In this document: positions 37,427 to 45,683 of the stretch, one piece after another
How the letters are laid out: every line of letters begins with the position of its first letter
How positions within the stretch are numbered: the stretch's first letter is position 1
Assembly (NCBI GenBank): GCA_041394705.1
Contig: JAWKHS010000015.1
Coordinates: 91,933 to 155,932, forward strand
DNA: 64,000 bases
Origin: Vicinamibacterales bacterium
GTDB lineage: Bacteria; Acidobacteriota; Vicinamibacteria; Vicinamibacterales; UBA2999
Direction: 5' to 3'
Program-made: the position numbers and the translations under genes
The notes under the pieces: model-generated
The model's input: only the letters and a program-made list of their open reading frames with translations
What the model was told of the DNA's origin: nothing
Databases searched by the model: none

Positions 37427-37570
37427 ATGGACGCGCGCGAACCGGCGGTACTCCTGAGCGTGACACTCCCGCTGGCGGCGTGCGGCGACACGTCGTCGCG
37501 AGCGACTGCCGTCGACCCGTCACCTCCATCGTGGTCCCCGCCGATCGCCGGGCCCGCCAACCGGTCGGCC
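37427..37570 (+). pseudogene. Probable remnant of a duplicated lipoprotein start
   Basis: The sequence around the ATG at 37427 repeats that of the intact lipoprotein start at 36524: the DNA GTGCGACATGGACG is shared, and the encoded start M-D-A-R-E-P-A-V-L-L-S-V-T-L-P-L-A-A-C resembles the intact signal and lipobox. After about 45 codons similarity is lost, and the frame runs on antisense into the cytochrome gene. The whole 332-base gap 37379-37710 holds nothing else recognisable. Confidence 0.4.
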
Positions 37571-37710
37571 TCACTCCGGGATGCGGTCCTCGCCCACGGC
37601 GGAGAAGCGGCGGGCGCGCGCAGCATTCAAGGTGCTTCCCGAGCGACGGGCCGCGAGTGTGCCGCCCGGGCGCCGCGTTGGCGCCCGGGCATGTGCACAG
37701 CGTCCGGCCG

Positions 37711-39915
37711 TCAACGCGAACGGCGCCGGTATGTCGTCATCGCGGATCCGCCGTCGGGATTGACGATGCGGATCGTCACGGCCCGGCCCGCCGGGTACTT
37801 CCCGCCCAGCGCCAGACCATCGAGGATCAGCCGATCCGAGCCCACCCACGACACGGACGGCCACGGCGTCCTGTCGGTGCCGATGGACACGGCGGCCCCG
37901 CGGCTGAAGTGCTTCCCGTCGATGCGGATCCGGAAGGGGTTCGACAGCGCGACCACGCTCGTGATCGCGGGCGTCGGCGGCGGCACCGGCGCGTCCACCG
38001 TGACCGTCACGGTCGCGAGATTCGAGTCCGTCGACCCATCCCACGCGGCGTAGGTGAAGGTGTCGTTCCCGGTGAAGGCATCGAAGGGGTAATACGTGGC
38101 GGCGGTGCCGTTGAGGCCCACCGTGCCGTTGGCGGGCTGCGACACGATCCTGTAGGTCAGGGTGTTGCCGTCGGCATCGGTCGCCGTCAGCGTCAGCGGC
38201 ACCGGCACGTCCTGCGCCGTCGCCACGTTGAGGCTCGTCGCGACGGGCGCGCGGTTCGGGTTCGTGTCGTCGCTCGTCGGGCCGCGGTGGCAGGTGTAGC
38301 AGCCCACCTGCTGGCCCTTGAAGAACGCGCGGTTGAACATCGTGCGGGCGGAGAAGGTGCGCGACAGCTCCGTGCCGCGGTAGTTCGCGCCGTGGCAGTC
38401 CCGGCACGGCACGGGGTCGCGCTCGGCCACGTCGTGGTGGTCCTGGACCCAGCGCGGTCCCACGGGGTGCATGCCGTGCGGGCCACCGGCAGTCTGGGTC
38501 GGCACCGAGGCCGTGTGGCAGGCGTTGCACTCGCCCAGCGTCCCGGCGTGTCCCTGGAGCGCCACCGACTGGAGGTTGTCGTTGGCGTGCGAGGCGGGAT
38601 ACTCGGCGTGCGTGGACCCGTGGCAGGCCGCGCACTGGAGGCCGCCGTGTCCGGCCGAGAAGCGGTACAGCGACAGCCCCGAGGCCGGGGCGTCCGGCTC
38701 GGTCGCGAAGATCGGGTTCACGACCGGACGTGGCGAGCCGTCGGGCAGGAGGGCGCTCGTGAAGCGGATGGCGCCGCCGTTCTGGACCGCCGTGCCCGTG
38801 TGGCACTGCTGGCAGGTCGGCTCGTCGAGCCAGCCCACTCTCGACGCGTTGCCCACCGCGCGCATCGGGCCGTGGCAGTTCTGGCACTGGATCGCCATCG
38901 AGCCATCCGCCGCGACGGTGTTGCCCATCGTGCCGCGCAGGCAGCGGGTCACCGACCCGGGGTGGCACCGGTAGCAGGCGGAGCGGTTGTTGCTGTCGTC
39001 CAGGGTCATGCCCGTGCCCGGGTCCGTCACGCCGGCGTGCATCGTGTGGATGGACGCGGTGAGCGCGCCGATGCCCGGATAGCCGCTGCCGGGCAGCGCG
39101 TTCGACAGGTGGCACGTGGCGCACATGGCGGGCTTCACGTCCTCCACCGCTGACCGGTAGAGCCCCTTCGACAGCCCGCGGGCCGCGAGCGCGGCCTGAT
39201 AGGTGGTGTCGCCCTGCTGGCGGTCGTCGTGGAGGAGCAGGATGTTGAGCCGGTAGTCCCGCTGCGGATCGGGATCGAACGCCCAGCCCGAGGACGGCCG
39301 GGCCGCCACGTCGGAGCCGGAGGCGTGACAGGTGGAGCAGTCCATCTCGTCCGACACGGGCAGCGTGTTCACGGTGGACGCGAGCGTCTGGCCGCCGGCG
39401 CTCAGCACGCGCATCTCCATCAGGGGATACGTGTTCTTGCTGCCGGTGTCGTCGTACGGCGTGATCGGGATGCCCTCGATGCCGTACCAGTCGAACGCGG
39501 GGTCGAACGGGAGTGGCTGATCCGCGTTGGTGGTCCCCGGCATGGCGGCGCCCGTCAGTCCCCGATCGCCGGGAAACACCAGGCCGAACAGCGCCGGCGC
39601 GTACTGCCAGAAGTTGGTCTTGCCGACGGACGTCCTGTTGATGGACCCGGTGGGGTCGGCGGCCGCGCGGTAGACCACGCGCACGCTGGAGCCCGTCACC
39701 AGGTGGCCCGCCGGATCGATCACCTGGGCCTGGATGGAATTGAACGGCGGGAGCAGCGAGAACAGGCTGAAGTCGGCGTCGAGGCAGTGCATGCCGAGGT
39801 TGTTCCAGCCGATCACCACCCAGTGGCCGGCCTGTCCGGCAAGACGCGGTCCGGTGAGCAGCGCCGCCGCGACCGCCGCGGCCAGCGCCCCCGCACGCAG
39901 TGCGTGGGTTCGCAT
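37711..39915 (-). CDS. Nonaheme c-type cytochrome with C-terminal Ig-like/IPT domains
   Basis: A 734-residue exported protein. A signal peptide (about 1-27) is followed by a conserved block starting G-W-N-N-L-G-M-H-C that is shared by a group of large cytochromes. Nine C-x-x-C-H motifs then occur: CSTCH, CATCH, CYRCH, CQNCH, CQQCH, CAACH, CNACH, CRDCH and CYTCH. The C-terminal 190 residues are haem-free: a cadherin/Big-type repeat (D-A-D-G-N-T-L-T-Y and G-N-D-T-F-T-Y) and an IPT/TIG-like domain. This suggests electron transfer at or beyond the outer membrane. AAGGAGG lies nine bases before the ATG. A Crp/Fnr gene with an adjacent palindrome is directly upstream. Confidence 0.85.
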   Translation of the reverse strand: MRTHALRAGALAAAVAAALLTGPRLAGQAGHWVVIGWNNLGMHCLDADFSLFSLLPPFNSIQAQVIDPAGHLVTGSSVRVVYRAAADPTGSINRTSVGKTNFWQYAPALFGLVFPGDRGLTGAAMPGTTNADQPLPFDPAFDWYGIEGIPITPYDDTGSKNTYPLMEMRVLSAGGQTLASTVNTLPVSDEMDCSTCHASGSDVAARPSSGWAFDPDPQRDYRLNILLLHDDRQQGDTTYQAALAARGLSKGLYRSAVEDVKPAMCATCHLSNALPGSGYPGIGALTASIHTMHAGVTDPGTGMTLDDSNNRSACYRCHPGSVTRCLRGTMGNTVAADGSMAIQCQNCHGPMRAVGNASRVGWLDEPTCQQCHTGTAVQNGGAIRFTSALLPDGSPRPVVNPIFATEPDAPASGLSLYRFSAGHGGLQCAACHGSTHAEYPASHANDNLQSVALQGHAGTLGECNACHTASVPTQTAGGPHGMHPVGPRWVQDHHDVAERDPVPCRDCHGANYRGTELSRTFSARTMFNRAFFKGQQVGCYTCHRGPTSDDTNPNRAPVATSLNVATAQDVPVPLTLTATDADGNTLTYRIVSQPANGTVGLNGTAATYYPFDAFTGNDTFTYAAWDGSTDSNLATVTVTVDAPVPPPTPAITSVVALSNPFRIRIDGKHFSRGAAVSIGTDRTPWPSVSWVGSDRLILDGLALGGKYPAGRAVTIRIVNPDGGSAMTTYRRRSR

Positions 39916-39992
39916 GGTGTCCTCCTTCGAGGAGATGTCACAACGACCCGGGGGTTCGAGACACCGCAGGCGGGCGGGGAGAGGGGCCTGCG

Positions 39993-40015
39993 CGCCGGAG
40001 CGCCGTGCTCCGGCG
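39993..40015. other. Nine-base-pair hairpin between crp-like gene and cytochrome
   Basis: CGCCGGAGC at 39993-40001 pairs perfectly with GCTCCGGCG at 40007-40015 around a GCCGT loop. There is no T-tract, so it is not a normal intrinsic terminator. It would lie in the cytochrome leader or 3' of the regulator mRNA. Confidence 0.5.
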
Positions 40016-40049
40016 TGCCCAACGCTAGGTGATCGTGACGGGGCTGTCA

Positions 40050-40063
40050 GTGACCGAAGTCAC
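40050..40063 (-). promoter_or_regulatory. Crp/Fnr-type palindrome GTGA-N6-TCAC upstream of the nonaheme cytochrome
   Basis: GTGACCGAAGTCAC is a perfect inverted repeat with the half-site core and spacing bound by many Crp/Fnr proteins. It lies about 135 bases before the cytochrome ATG and 50 bases after the stop of the Crp/Fnr gene on the same strand. Such an eight-base pattern is expected about once by chance in 64 kb, so position is the main support. Confidence 0.45.
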
Positions 40064-40112
40064 CGCCGCGAGCGAGGTGGTCCGCCGGCGCGGGCTCGCC
40101 AGCGTCGGGCCG

Positions 40113-40835
40113 TCAGGAGACGGCATCCCCGAGCTTCCGGCGTTCTTCGAGGGCGACGCGGTCGACGACGTCGATGCGGCGCCGTCCCAGCTTCACGAGG
40201 CCCTCGTGCGCGAACGTCTCGAGGATCCGGCTCACGACTTCCCGGCTCGTGCCCACGTCGTCGGCCAGCGCGCGATGGGTGATCGTGATGGGCGACGGCT
40301 GGCGCAGCAGTCGCACCGCGAGCCGTTGATCCACGCGGCGGAAGAGCGCGTCGTTCACGAGCGTCATCAGGTCGTCGAAGCGCGCCGTGAGCGCCGTGAA
40401 GACGAAGCGGCGAAACGCCGTCGAGGCCGTGACCAGATCGAGGAACAGGGCCTGCGGCAGCCGGACGAGCCGGATGTCGGTCTCGGCGGTGCCCGTCGCC
40501 GGGAACGCGGTGCCGCCGAGCACGGTGACGGCCGTCAGGACGCAGCTTTGGCCGGGCGTCACGCGGTACAGCAGCACGTCACGCCCGTCGGCGCCGGCGC
40601 GCGACACGCGGACCGAGCCGTCGAGCAGCAGCGAGTGTCCCTCGCAGGGATCCCCGTCCTCGAAGACCCGCAGCCCCGACCGCCGCGCGCTCACGTCGCC
40701 GGTGTCGCGCAGCGCGTCGCGCAGGTCCGAGGGCGCGTCCAGCAGCGAGGGATAGAGCGCGAGCAGACGGCGGTACTCGCTGGGGGTCATCGGCCGTCGT
40801 GGCGGACCGTCGGCCGCGTGGATTCCCTGACGCAT
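40113..40835 (-). CDS. Crp/Fnr family transcriptional regulator
   Basis: A 240-residue regulator with an N-terminal cyclic-nucleotide-binding-type beta roll (about 30-140: F-E-D-G-D-P-C-E-G-H-S-L-L-L-D-G-S-V-R-V) and a C-terminal Crp helix-turn-helix (about 170-225: L-A-D-D-V-G-T-S-R-E-V-V-S-R-I-L). The N-terminal cysteine cluster of true FNR is absent, so the effector is not an FNR-type 4Fe-4S cluster; two cysteines in the beta roll (C-E-G and S-C-V-L-T) might be redox active. The ATG at 40835 is chosen for its AGGGAGG site. It likely controls the cytochrome downstream and perhaps itself. Confidence 0.85.
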   Translation of the reverse strand: MRQGIHAADGPPRRPMTPSEYRRLLALYPSLLDAPSDLRDALRDTGDVSARRSGLRVFEDGDPCEGHSLLLDGSVRVSRAGADGRDVLLYRVTPGQSCVLTAVTVLGGTAFPATGTAETDIRLVRLPQALFLDLVTASTAFRRFVFTALTARFDDLMTLVNDALFRRVDQRLAVRLLRQPSPITITHRALADDVGTSREVVSRILETFAHEGLVKLGRRRIDVVDRVALEERRKLGDAVS

Positions 40836-40944
40836 GCGTCCTCCCTGGCGAGCGCGAAGCGCCCGACCCGGGGGACTGCCCGGGAGTATACCGCTGGCGT
40901 CGAAGGCGCACGCAGCCGTCCAGGACCGCCGTACACTTCTCCTC

Positions 40945-41721
40945 ATGGCGACGGCGTGGAACCCCGATCAGTACCTCCGGTTCGCCGAGCCGCGTCTGCG
41001 CCCGGCGCTGGATCTCATGGGCCGCCTGGTCTTCCCGGATGGCGGACCGACGACCGTCGTCGATCTCGGCTGCGGTACCGGCTCGGTCACGGCGCTCCTG
41101 ATGGCGCGCTGGCCCGCCGCCTCGGTGACGGGCATCGACAACTCGGCCGAGATGCTGGCGCGGGCCGCCGCCGCGGTGCCGGCCGGCCACTGGGTCGAGG
41201 CGCCCGTGGACGGCTGGACCGCCCCGGACGGCGTCGACCTGGCCTTCTCGAATGCGGCCCTCCACTGGCTGCCCGACCACGGCACGCTCTTCCCCCACCT
41301 CGCGACGCAAGTGCGTTCCGGCGGGAGGCTGGCCGTGCAGATGCCCCGGAACTTCGCCGCCCCCTCGCACACCGGCATCGCCGAGACGGCGCGCAGCGGA
41401 CCCTGGCGCGCACGTCTCGAGCCGCTCATTCGGGAGACGCCCGTCCTGACGCCGGCCCAGTACTACGCCGCGCTCCAGCCGTTCGGCGACGTGGACATCT
41501 GGGAGACCGAATACCTGCAGGTGCTCCACGGTCCCGATCCGGTGAAGGAATGGACGAAGGGCACGTGGCTCCGGCCGTTCCTGGCCGCCCTCGATGGCTC
41601 GGAGCGCGACGCCTTCGAGGCCGAGTACGCCGCGCGGATGCGGGACGCCTACCCGGCGCGCGCCGACGGCACCACACTCTTCCCGTTCCGCCGGCTGTTC
41701 ATCGTGCTGCGGCGCGGCTGA
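40945..41721 (+). CDS. SAM-dependent methyltransferase, trans-aconitate 2-methyltransferase-like
   Basis: A 258-residue class I methyltransferase resembling Tam, which methylates trans-aconitate. It starts W-N-P-D-Q-Y-L-R-F and has motif I V-V-D-L-G-C-G-T-G-S-V-T (about 38-49), G-I-D-N-S-A-E-M-L and the F-S-N-A-A-L-H-W-L motif typical of Tam. The C-terminal W-T-K-G-T-W-L-R-P-F also fits. Length equals the family norm (about 250-260). It is divergent from the Crp/Fnr gene, with 109 bases between them. Related methyltransferases with other substrates share these motifs, so the substrate is probable rather than certain. Confidence 0.8.
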   Translation: MATAWNPDQYLRFAEPRLRPALDLMGRLVFPDGGPTTVVDLGCGTGSVTALLMARWPAASVTGIDNSAEMLARAAAAVPAGHWVEAPVDGWTAPDGVDLAFSNAALHWLPDHGTLFPHLATQVRSGGRLAVQMPRNFAAPSHTGIAETARSGPWRARLEPLIRETPVLTPAQYYAALQPFGDVDIWETEYLQVLHGPDPVKEWTKGTWLRPFLAALDGSERDAFEAEYAARMRDAYPARADGTTLFPFRRLFIVLRRG

Positions 41722-41792
41722 GGACCCGCGGACGCCCACGCCCCCGCCACGCCGCCGCCCTCCGGCGACGGGCCGGGGGGGCGTGCGCGCGG

Positions 41793-43367
41793 CTACTGCT
41801 GTGACGTCGGCCGCGCCGGCGGCTGCGCCTTGGGCAGCGCCTTGCGCGGCAGCATCTCGTCGCGATTCGCGGCCTGCAGCACGAACGCGGCGGTGATGAC
41901 GGCGTTCTTCATCATGTCGGCCGGCACGAGCTGGTCGTAGACGTCGAGGTTCGTGTGGTGCGTCCGGGAGCCGTACTGCACCGGATCCTGGATGAACTGG
42001 AACCCCGGCAGGCCCACGGCGTTGTAGGACAGGTGATCGGTGCCGCCGGTGTTGCGGATCGTCAGGTGCGTCATGCCGAGGTTCTCGAACGCCTCGATCC
42101 ATTGCTGGAAGATCGGCGCCGCGGCCTCGTTGCCCTGCAGGTACACGCCGCGGTACGCGCCGGTCCCGTTGTCCATGTTGAAGTAGCCCGCCAGCTTCGC
42201 GTGTTCGGGCCTGAGCTGCATCGTCGCCGGGTCGGCGAAGTGCGCCTTGACGTACTCGCGCGACCCGATGAGCCCCTGCTCCTCGCCCGTCCACAGCGCC
42301 AGCCGCACGGTCCTTCGCAGCCGGACACCCGACTGCTTCAGGATCCGCATCGCCTCCATCATCACGGCCGATCCGGCGGCGTTGTCGGTGGCGCCGGTGC
42401 CGGCGTGCCAGGAGTCGAAGTGCGCGCCGAGCATGACGATCTCGTCGGCCTTGTCGGTGCCCGGGATCTCGCCCACGATGTTGAACATCCCCAGGTCCCG
42501 GTCCTGGAACGTCGAGCGCACATCGAGGTCGAGCGTCACCGGCACCTTGTGCTCGAGGAGGCGCGCGATCCGGTTGTAGTGCTCGGTGGCCACCGCGAGC
42601 TGGGTCGGGACCGGTGGGTCCTTGGGGTCGCGCGAGCCGCCCGCGGCGACGAGCACGCTGCCGCTGTCGCCCATGCCTGCGCCCGGTTCGAGCACGGCCG
42701 CCACCCCCTCGGCCAGGAGGAACGCCGCGCGCTTGGCCTGAAAGGCGCGCTGCGCGCCGAAGTTGCCACGGCCGGGCCCGCCGCCCTGCCGCGGCGGCTC
42801 CTGCATCGCCATCTCGTCCAGCTGCTCGTCGGTGAAGCGCGTTGCCGGCGCCTGCCACAGCGGCTGCACGTCGCGCGGGTTCTGGATGAGCACCACCTTG
42901 CCCTTGAGCGTGCCCTTGTACTTCTCCAGGTCCGCGTCGTTCGCCATCGGGGCCAGGACGGCGTCGGCCGTGATCGGTCCGCCCGTGCCCGGCGTCCAGG
43001 CGCGCGCGTAGGCGATGACGGGCCACGGCTCGGGTGTCACCACGTGGAGCACGGTGCGCTGGTTGCTCCAGCCGCGCCCGAACTGGCTGCCCCACGGTTC
43101 CTGCTTCACGTTGGCCAGCCCCCAGCCCGTGAGGGTCTTCGCGGCCCAGTCTGCGGCCGCCCGCATCTGGGGCGAGTTGGTGAGGCGTGGCCCGTACATG
43201 TCGGTCAGCCACCAGGCCGTGTCCATCACTTTGGAGCGTTCGAATCCCTCCTCCTTGATGCGCTGGAGGGCGGTGAGGTCGATGGGGTCGGCCACCTGGG
43301 CCGACACGGAGACGAGGGCGCCGAGCAGCAGCGCGGCACAGGAAGTCAGTAGCGCGCGTTCTCTCAC
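41793..43367 (-). CDS. M28 family metallopeptidase
   Basis: A 524-residue exported zinc peptidase with a signal peptide ending near S-V-S-A-Q (about 22-24). A PA-type insert domain lies at about 120-250 with the K-G-K-V-V-L-I motif. The catalytic part has G-A-H-F-D-S-W, T-G-A-T-D-N-A-A-G, G-E-E-Q-G-L-I-G-S and, near the C terminus, G-G-T-D-H-L-S-Y. These supply the usual metal ligands of M28 aminopeptidases and carboxypeptidases. The GTG at 43367 is supported by AGGAG about eight bases upstream. Likely role: digestion of peptides in the periplasm. Confidence 0.88.
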   Translation of the reverse strand: MRERALLTSCAALLLGALVSVSAQVADPIDLTALQRIKEEGFERSKVMDTAWWLTDMYGPRLTNSPQMRAAADWAAKTLTGWGLANVKQEPWGSQFGRGWSNQRTVLHVVTPEPWPVIAYARAWTPGTGGPITADAVLAPMANDADLEKYKGTLKGKVVLIQNPRDVQPLWQAPATRFTDEQLDEMAMQEPPRQGGGPGRGNFGAQRAFQAKRAAFLLAEGVAAVLEPGAGMGDSGSVLVAAGGSRDPKDPPVPTQLAVATEHYNRIARLLEHKVPVTLDLDVRSTFQDRDLGMFNIVGEIPGTDKADEIVMLGAHFDSWHAGTGATDNAAGSAVMMEAMRILKQSGVRLRRTVRLALWTGEEQGLIGSREYVKAHFADPATMQLRPEHAKLAGYFNMDNGTGAYRGVYLQGNEAAAPIFQQWIEAFENLGMTHLTIRNTGGTDHLSYNAVGLPGFQFIQDPVQYGSRTHHTNLDVYDQLVPADMMKNAVITAAFVLQAANRDEMLPRKALPKAQPPARPTSQQ

Positions 43368-43454
43368 GGCTGGCTCCTTGGGAATCACGGGTGAAGCGGT
43401 CTGCCCGGAGTCTACTCCTGCGCGCGGCCGTGCGGCCGACTACAATACGCCGCC

Positions 43455-44804
43455 ATGAGCCGGGCTTTCCCGGGCCTCCGGATCGCCGGGCTGGCGGCGG
43501 TCCTGGCGGCCGTCGTCGCGCTGCCCCTGGCGGCCGGCCAGGACAACCGCGTGGACGGCATCACGCCGCTCGCGCCGGAGCTGGCGGCGTTCGGCCCGTC
43601 GCCGGTGGGCGTGCGGACGCTCACCGTCATCGATCCCCAGCGCGTCGACGTCCTGCACACCCCGCCGGACGGCCCCACGGCCCGCTCCGATCGGCCGCTG
43701 ACCCTCGAGGTCTGGTATCCGGCGGTGCTCGCCGAGGGACAGGCGCCTGGCGGCGAGTACCGGACGACCACGCGCGACCCGGGGATGCCGATCACGCTGC
43801 GCGGGCGCGCGGTCCGCGATGCCGCCCCGGCCGGCGGCGCCGCACGGCCGCTCGTGGTCATCTCCCACGGCTATCCGGGCAACCGGCTGCTGATGAGCCA
43901 CCTCGGCGAGAACCTCGCGAGCAAGGGCTACGTGGTGGTGTCGATCGATCACACCGACAGCACGTACGCCGACCTGAAGGCCTTCGGCAGCACCTTGTAC
44001 AACCGGGCGCTGGACCAGCGCTTCGTCATCGACGCGGTCGCGCGCCTGTCGGCCACGCCGGGCCAGTTCCTCGAAGGCGTCGTGGACGCGTCGCGGACCG
44101 TCGTCATCGGGTACTCGATGGGCGGGTACGGCGTCGTCAATCTCGTGGGTGGCGGGTACCGGCGCGACGCCGCCGCGTTCCAGGCCGCGCCGCCGAACCA
44201 CCTGCTGCTCGACCGCGCCGCCGGCACACCCGCGTACGAGGCCTCGCGGGATCCCAGGGTGAAGGCCGCCGTGGCGATCGGGCCATGGGGCATGCAGGCC
44301 GGCTACTGGGACGCGGCCGGGCTCGCCGGCATCCGCACGCCGGTGCTGTTCGTGGCCGGGAGCGCCGACGACGTCTCCGGCTACGAGAAGGGCACCCGCG
44401 CGATCTTCGACGGCGCCGTGAACGCCGACCGCTACCTGCTCACGTTCAAGGACGCGAACCACAACGCCGCCGCGCCCATTCCGGCGCCGCTCGAGGCCGC
44501 CGTGTTCTCGGAGCGCCAGCAGTCGTTCCCCTTCACCCACTACGCCGATCCCGTGTGGGACACGCGGCGGATGAACAACATCCTGCAGCACTTCGTGACG
44601 GCGTGGGTCGACCTGCACCTGCGGGACGACCGCTCGAAGGCGGCCTACTTCCAGGTGGTGCCCGACGGCCGCGACGGCGTCTGGGCCGTGGATGGCGCCG
44701 GCGCTCCGCTGCCGGCCCACACCTACTGGAAGGGCTTCAAGCGGGGCACGGCGGTGGGTCTCGTGCTGGAGCACCGGCCGCCCGCCGCGCAGGTCCGCCC
44801 ATGA
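43455..44804 (+). CDS. Exported alpha/beta hydrolase (dienelactone or PAF-acetylhydrolase-like)
   Basis: A 449-residue protein with an N-terminal signal (about 1-28). The alpha/beta-hydrolase core has the oxyanion segment V-V-I-S-H-G-Y-P-G-N (about 134-143) and the nucleophile elbow G-Y-S-M-G-G with S221. A later acid and a histidine in K-D-A-N-H-N-A complete a plausible triad. The strand pattern before the core resembles platelet-activating-factor acetylhydrolase-like and chlorophyllase-like lipases. Its stop overlaps the ATG of the next gene (ATGA), which couples it to the cNMP-binding/DUF1003 protein. The substrate is unknown, probably an ester. Confidence 0.78.
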   Translation: MSRAFPGLRIAGLAAVLAAVVALPLAAGQDNRVDGITPLAPELAAFGPSPVGVRTLTVIDPQRVDVLHTPPDGPTARSDRPLTLEVWYPAVLAEGQAPGGEYRTTTRDPGMPITLRGRAVRDAAPAGGAARPLVVISHGYPGNRLLMSHLGENLASKGYVVVSIDHTDSTYADLKAFGSTLYNRALDQRFVIDAVARLSATPGQFLEGVVDASRTVVIGYSMGGYGVVNLVGGGYRRDAAAFQAAPPNHLLLDRAAGTPAYEASRDPRVKAAVAIGPWGMQAGYWDAAGLAGIRTPVLFVAGSADDVSGYEKGTRAIFDGAVNADRYLLTFKDANHNAAAPIPAPLEAAVFSERQQSFPFTHYADPVWDTRRMNNILQHFVTAWVDLHLRDDRSKAAYFQVVPDGRDGVWAVDGAGAPLPAHTYWKGFKRGTAVGLVLEHRPPAAQVRP

Positions 44805-45661
44805 GCACGACCGAACCGGCCGCGCATCCGGCGCTCGCGCGCCTCCCGATCTTCGCGAAGCTCGACGCCGACGGGCTGGCGGACCTCGAAACGCGCCTCA
44901 CGCGGCGGCGCGTGCCGGCGGGGGAGCCCGTGTTCTGGTTCGGCGACGAGGGCGACACGCTCTACGTGATCGAGTCGGGCCGCGTCGAGGTGACGGCGCC
45001 CGCGGCCGACGGCCAGCACGTGCTGCTCGACACGCTGCAGGCCGGCGCGATCTTCGGGGAGCTGTCGCTCTTCGACGGCGGACCGCGGAGCGCGACCGTG
45101 CGCGCCGTGGCCGACTGCGTGCTCATCGAGCTGCGCCGCGACGCCTTCCACGCCTTCCTGCGGGCGCGGCCGGGCGTCGCCATCGACGTCCTGCAGGTGT
45201 TGGGCGCGCGTCAGCGGGCCAGCACGGCGGCCCTGCGCGGGCTGAAGAACCCGAACGCCGTGATCGCCGAGGGCACCACGCGTTGGCAGCGCGTCAGCGA
45301 CGTGGTGGCCAGCGTGGCCGCCAGCCACACGTTCACGATCGCGCACCTCTGCTGGTTCGGCTCCTGGATCCTGACCAACATCGTCGCGAGCGCCGGCTGG
45401 CTGCCGGCCCGCCTGGCCTTCGATCCCTTCCCCTTCGGCCTCCTGACGCTCATCGTCAGCCTGGAGGCGATCTTCCTGTCGATCTTCGTGCTCGTCAGCC
45501 AGAACCGCCAGTCGGAGCGCGATCGCATCCGGACGGACCTGGACCACCAGGTGAACGTCAAGGCGCACGTGGAGATCGTGGGCGTGGTGGATCGCCTCGA
45601 GCGGATCGAGCGGGGCCTGGAGCGGCTGGCCGCGGCCGCGTCAAAGGATCCGGTGCGCTGA
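44801..45661 (+). CDS. Cyclic-nucleotide-binding domain fused to DUF1003 membrane domain
   Basis: A 286-residue protein. Residues 12-135 form a cNMP-binding beta roll (L-Y-V-I-E-S-G-R-V-E-V; G-A-I-F-G-E-L-S-L-F-D-G-G-P-R-S-A-T, the phosphate-binding cassette with its arginine). Residues 160-286 are DUF1003: two membrane helices (about 180-200 and 212-235), then the conserved polar stretch with N-R-Q-S-E-R-D-R and H-Q-V-N-V-K-A-H. It has no signal peptide or DNA-binding part, so it is probably an inner-membrane protein with a cytoplasmic nucleotide sensor. It is translated from an ATG overlapping the hydrolase stop. Function unknown. Confidence 0.8.
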   Translation: MSTTEPAAHPALARLPIFAKLDADGLADLETRLTRRRVPAGEPVFWFGDEGDTLYVIESGRVEVTAPAADGQHVLLDTLQAGAIFGELSLFDGGPRSATVRAVADCVLIELRRDAFHAFLRARPGVAIDVLQVLGARQRASTAALRGLKNPNAVIAEGTTRWQRVSDVVASVAASHTFTIAHLCWFGSWILTNIVASAGWLPARLAFDPFPFGLLTLIVSLEAIFLSIFVLVSQNRQSERDRIRTDLDHQVNVKAHVEIVGVVDRLERIERGLERLAAAASKDPVR

Positions 45662-45683
45662 AGACGCCCGCGAACCGGCGCCC

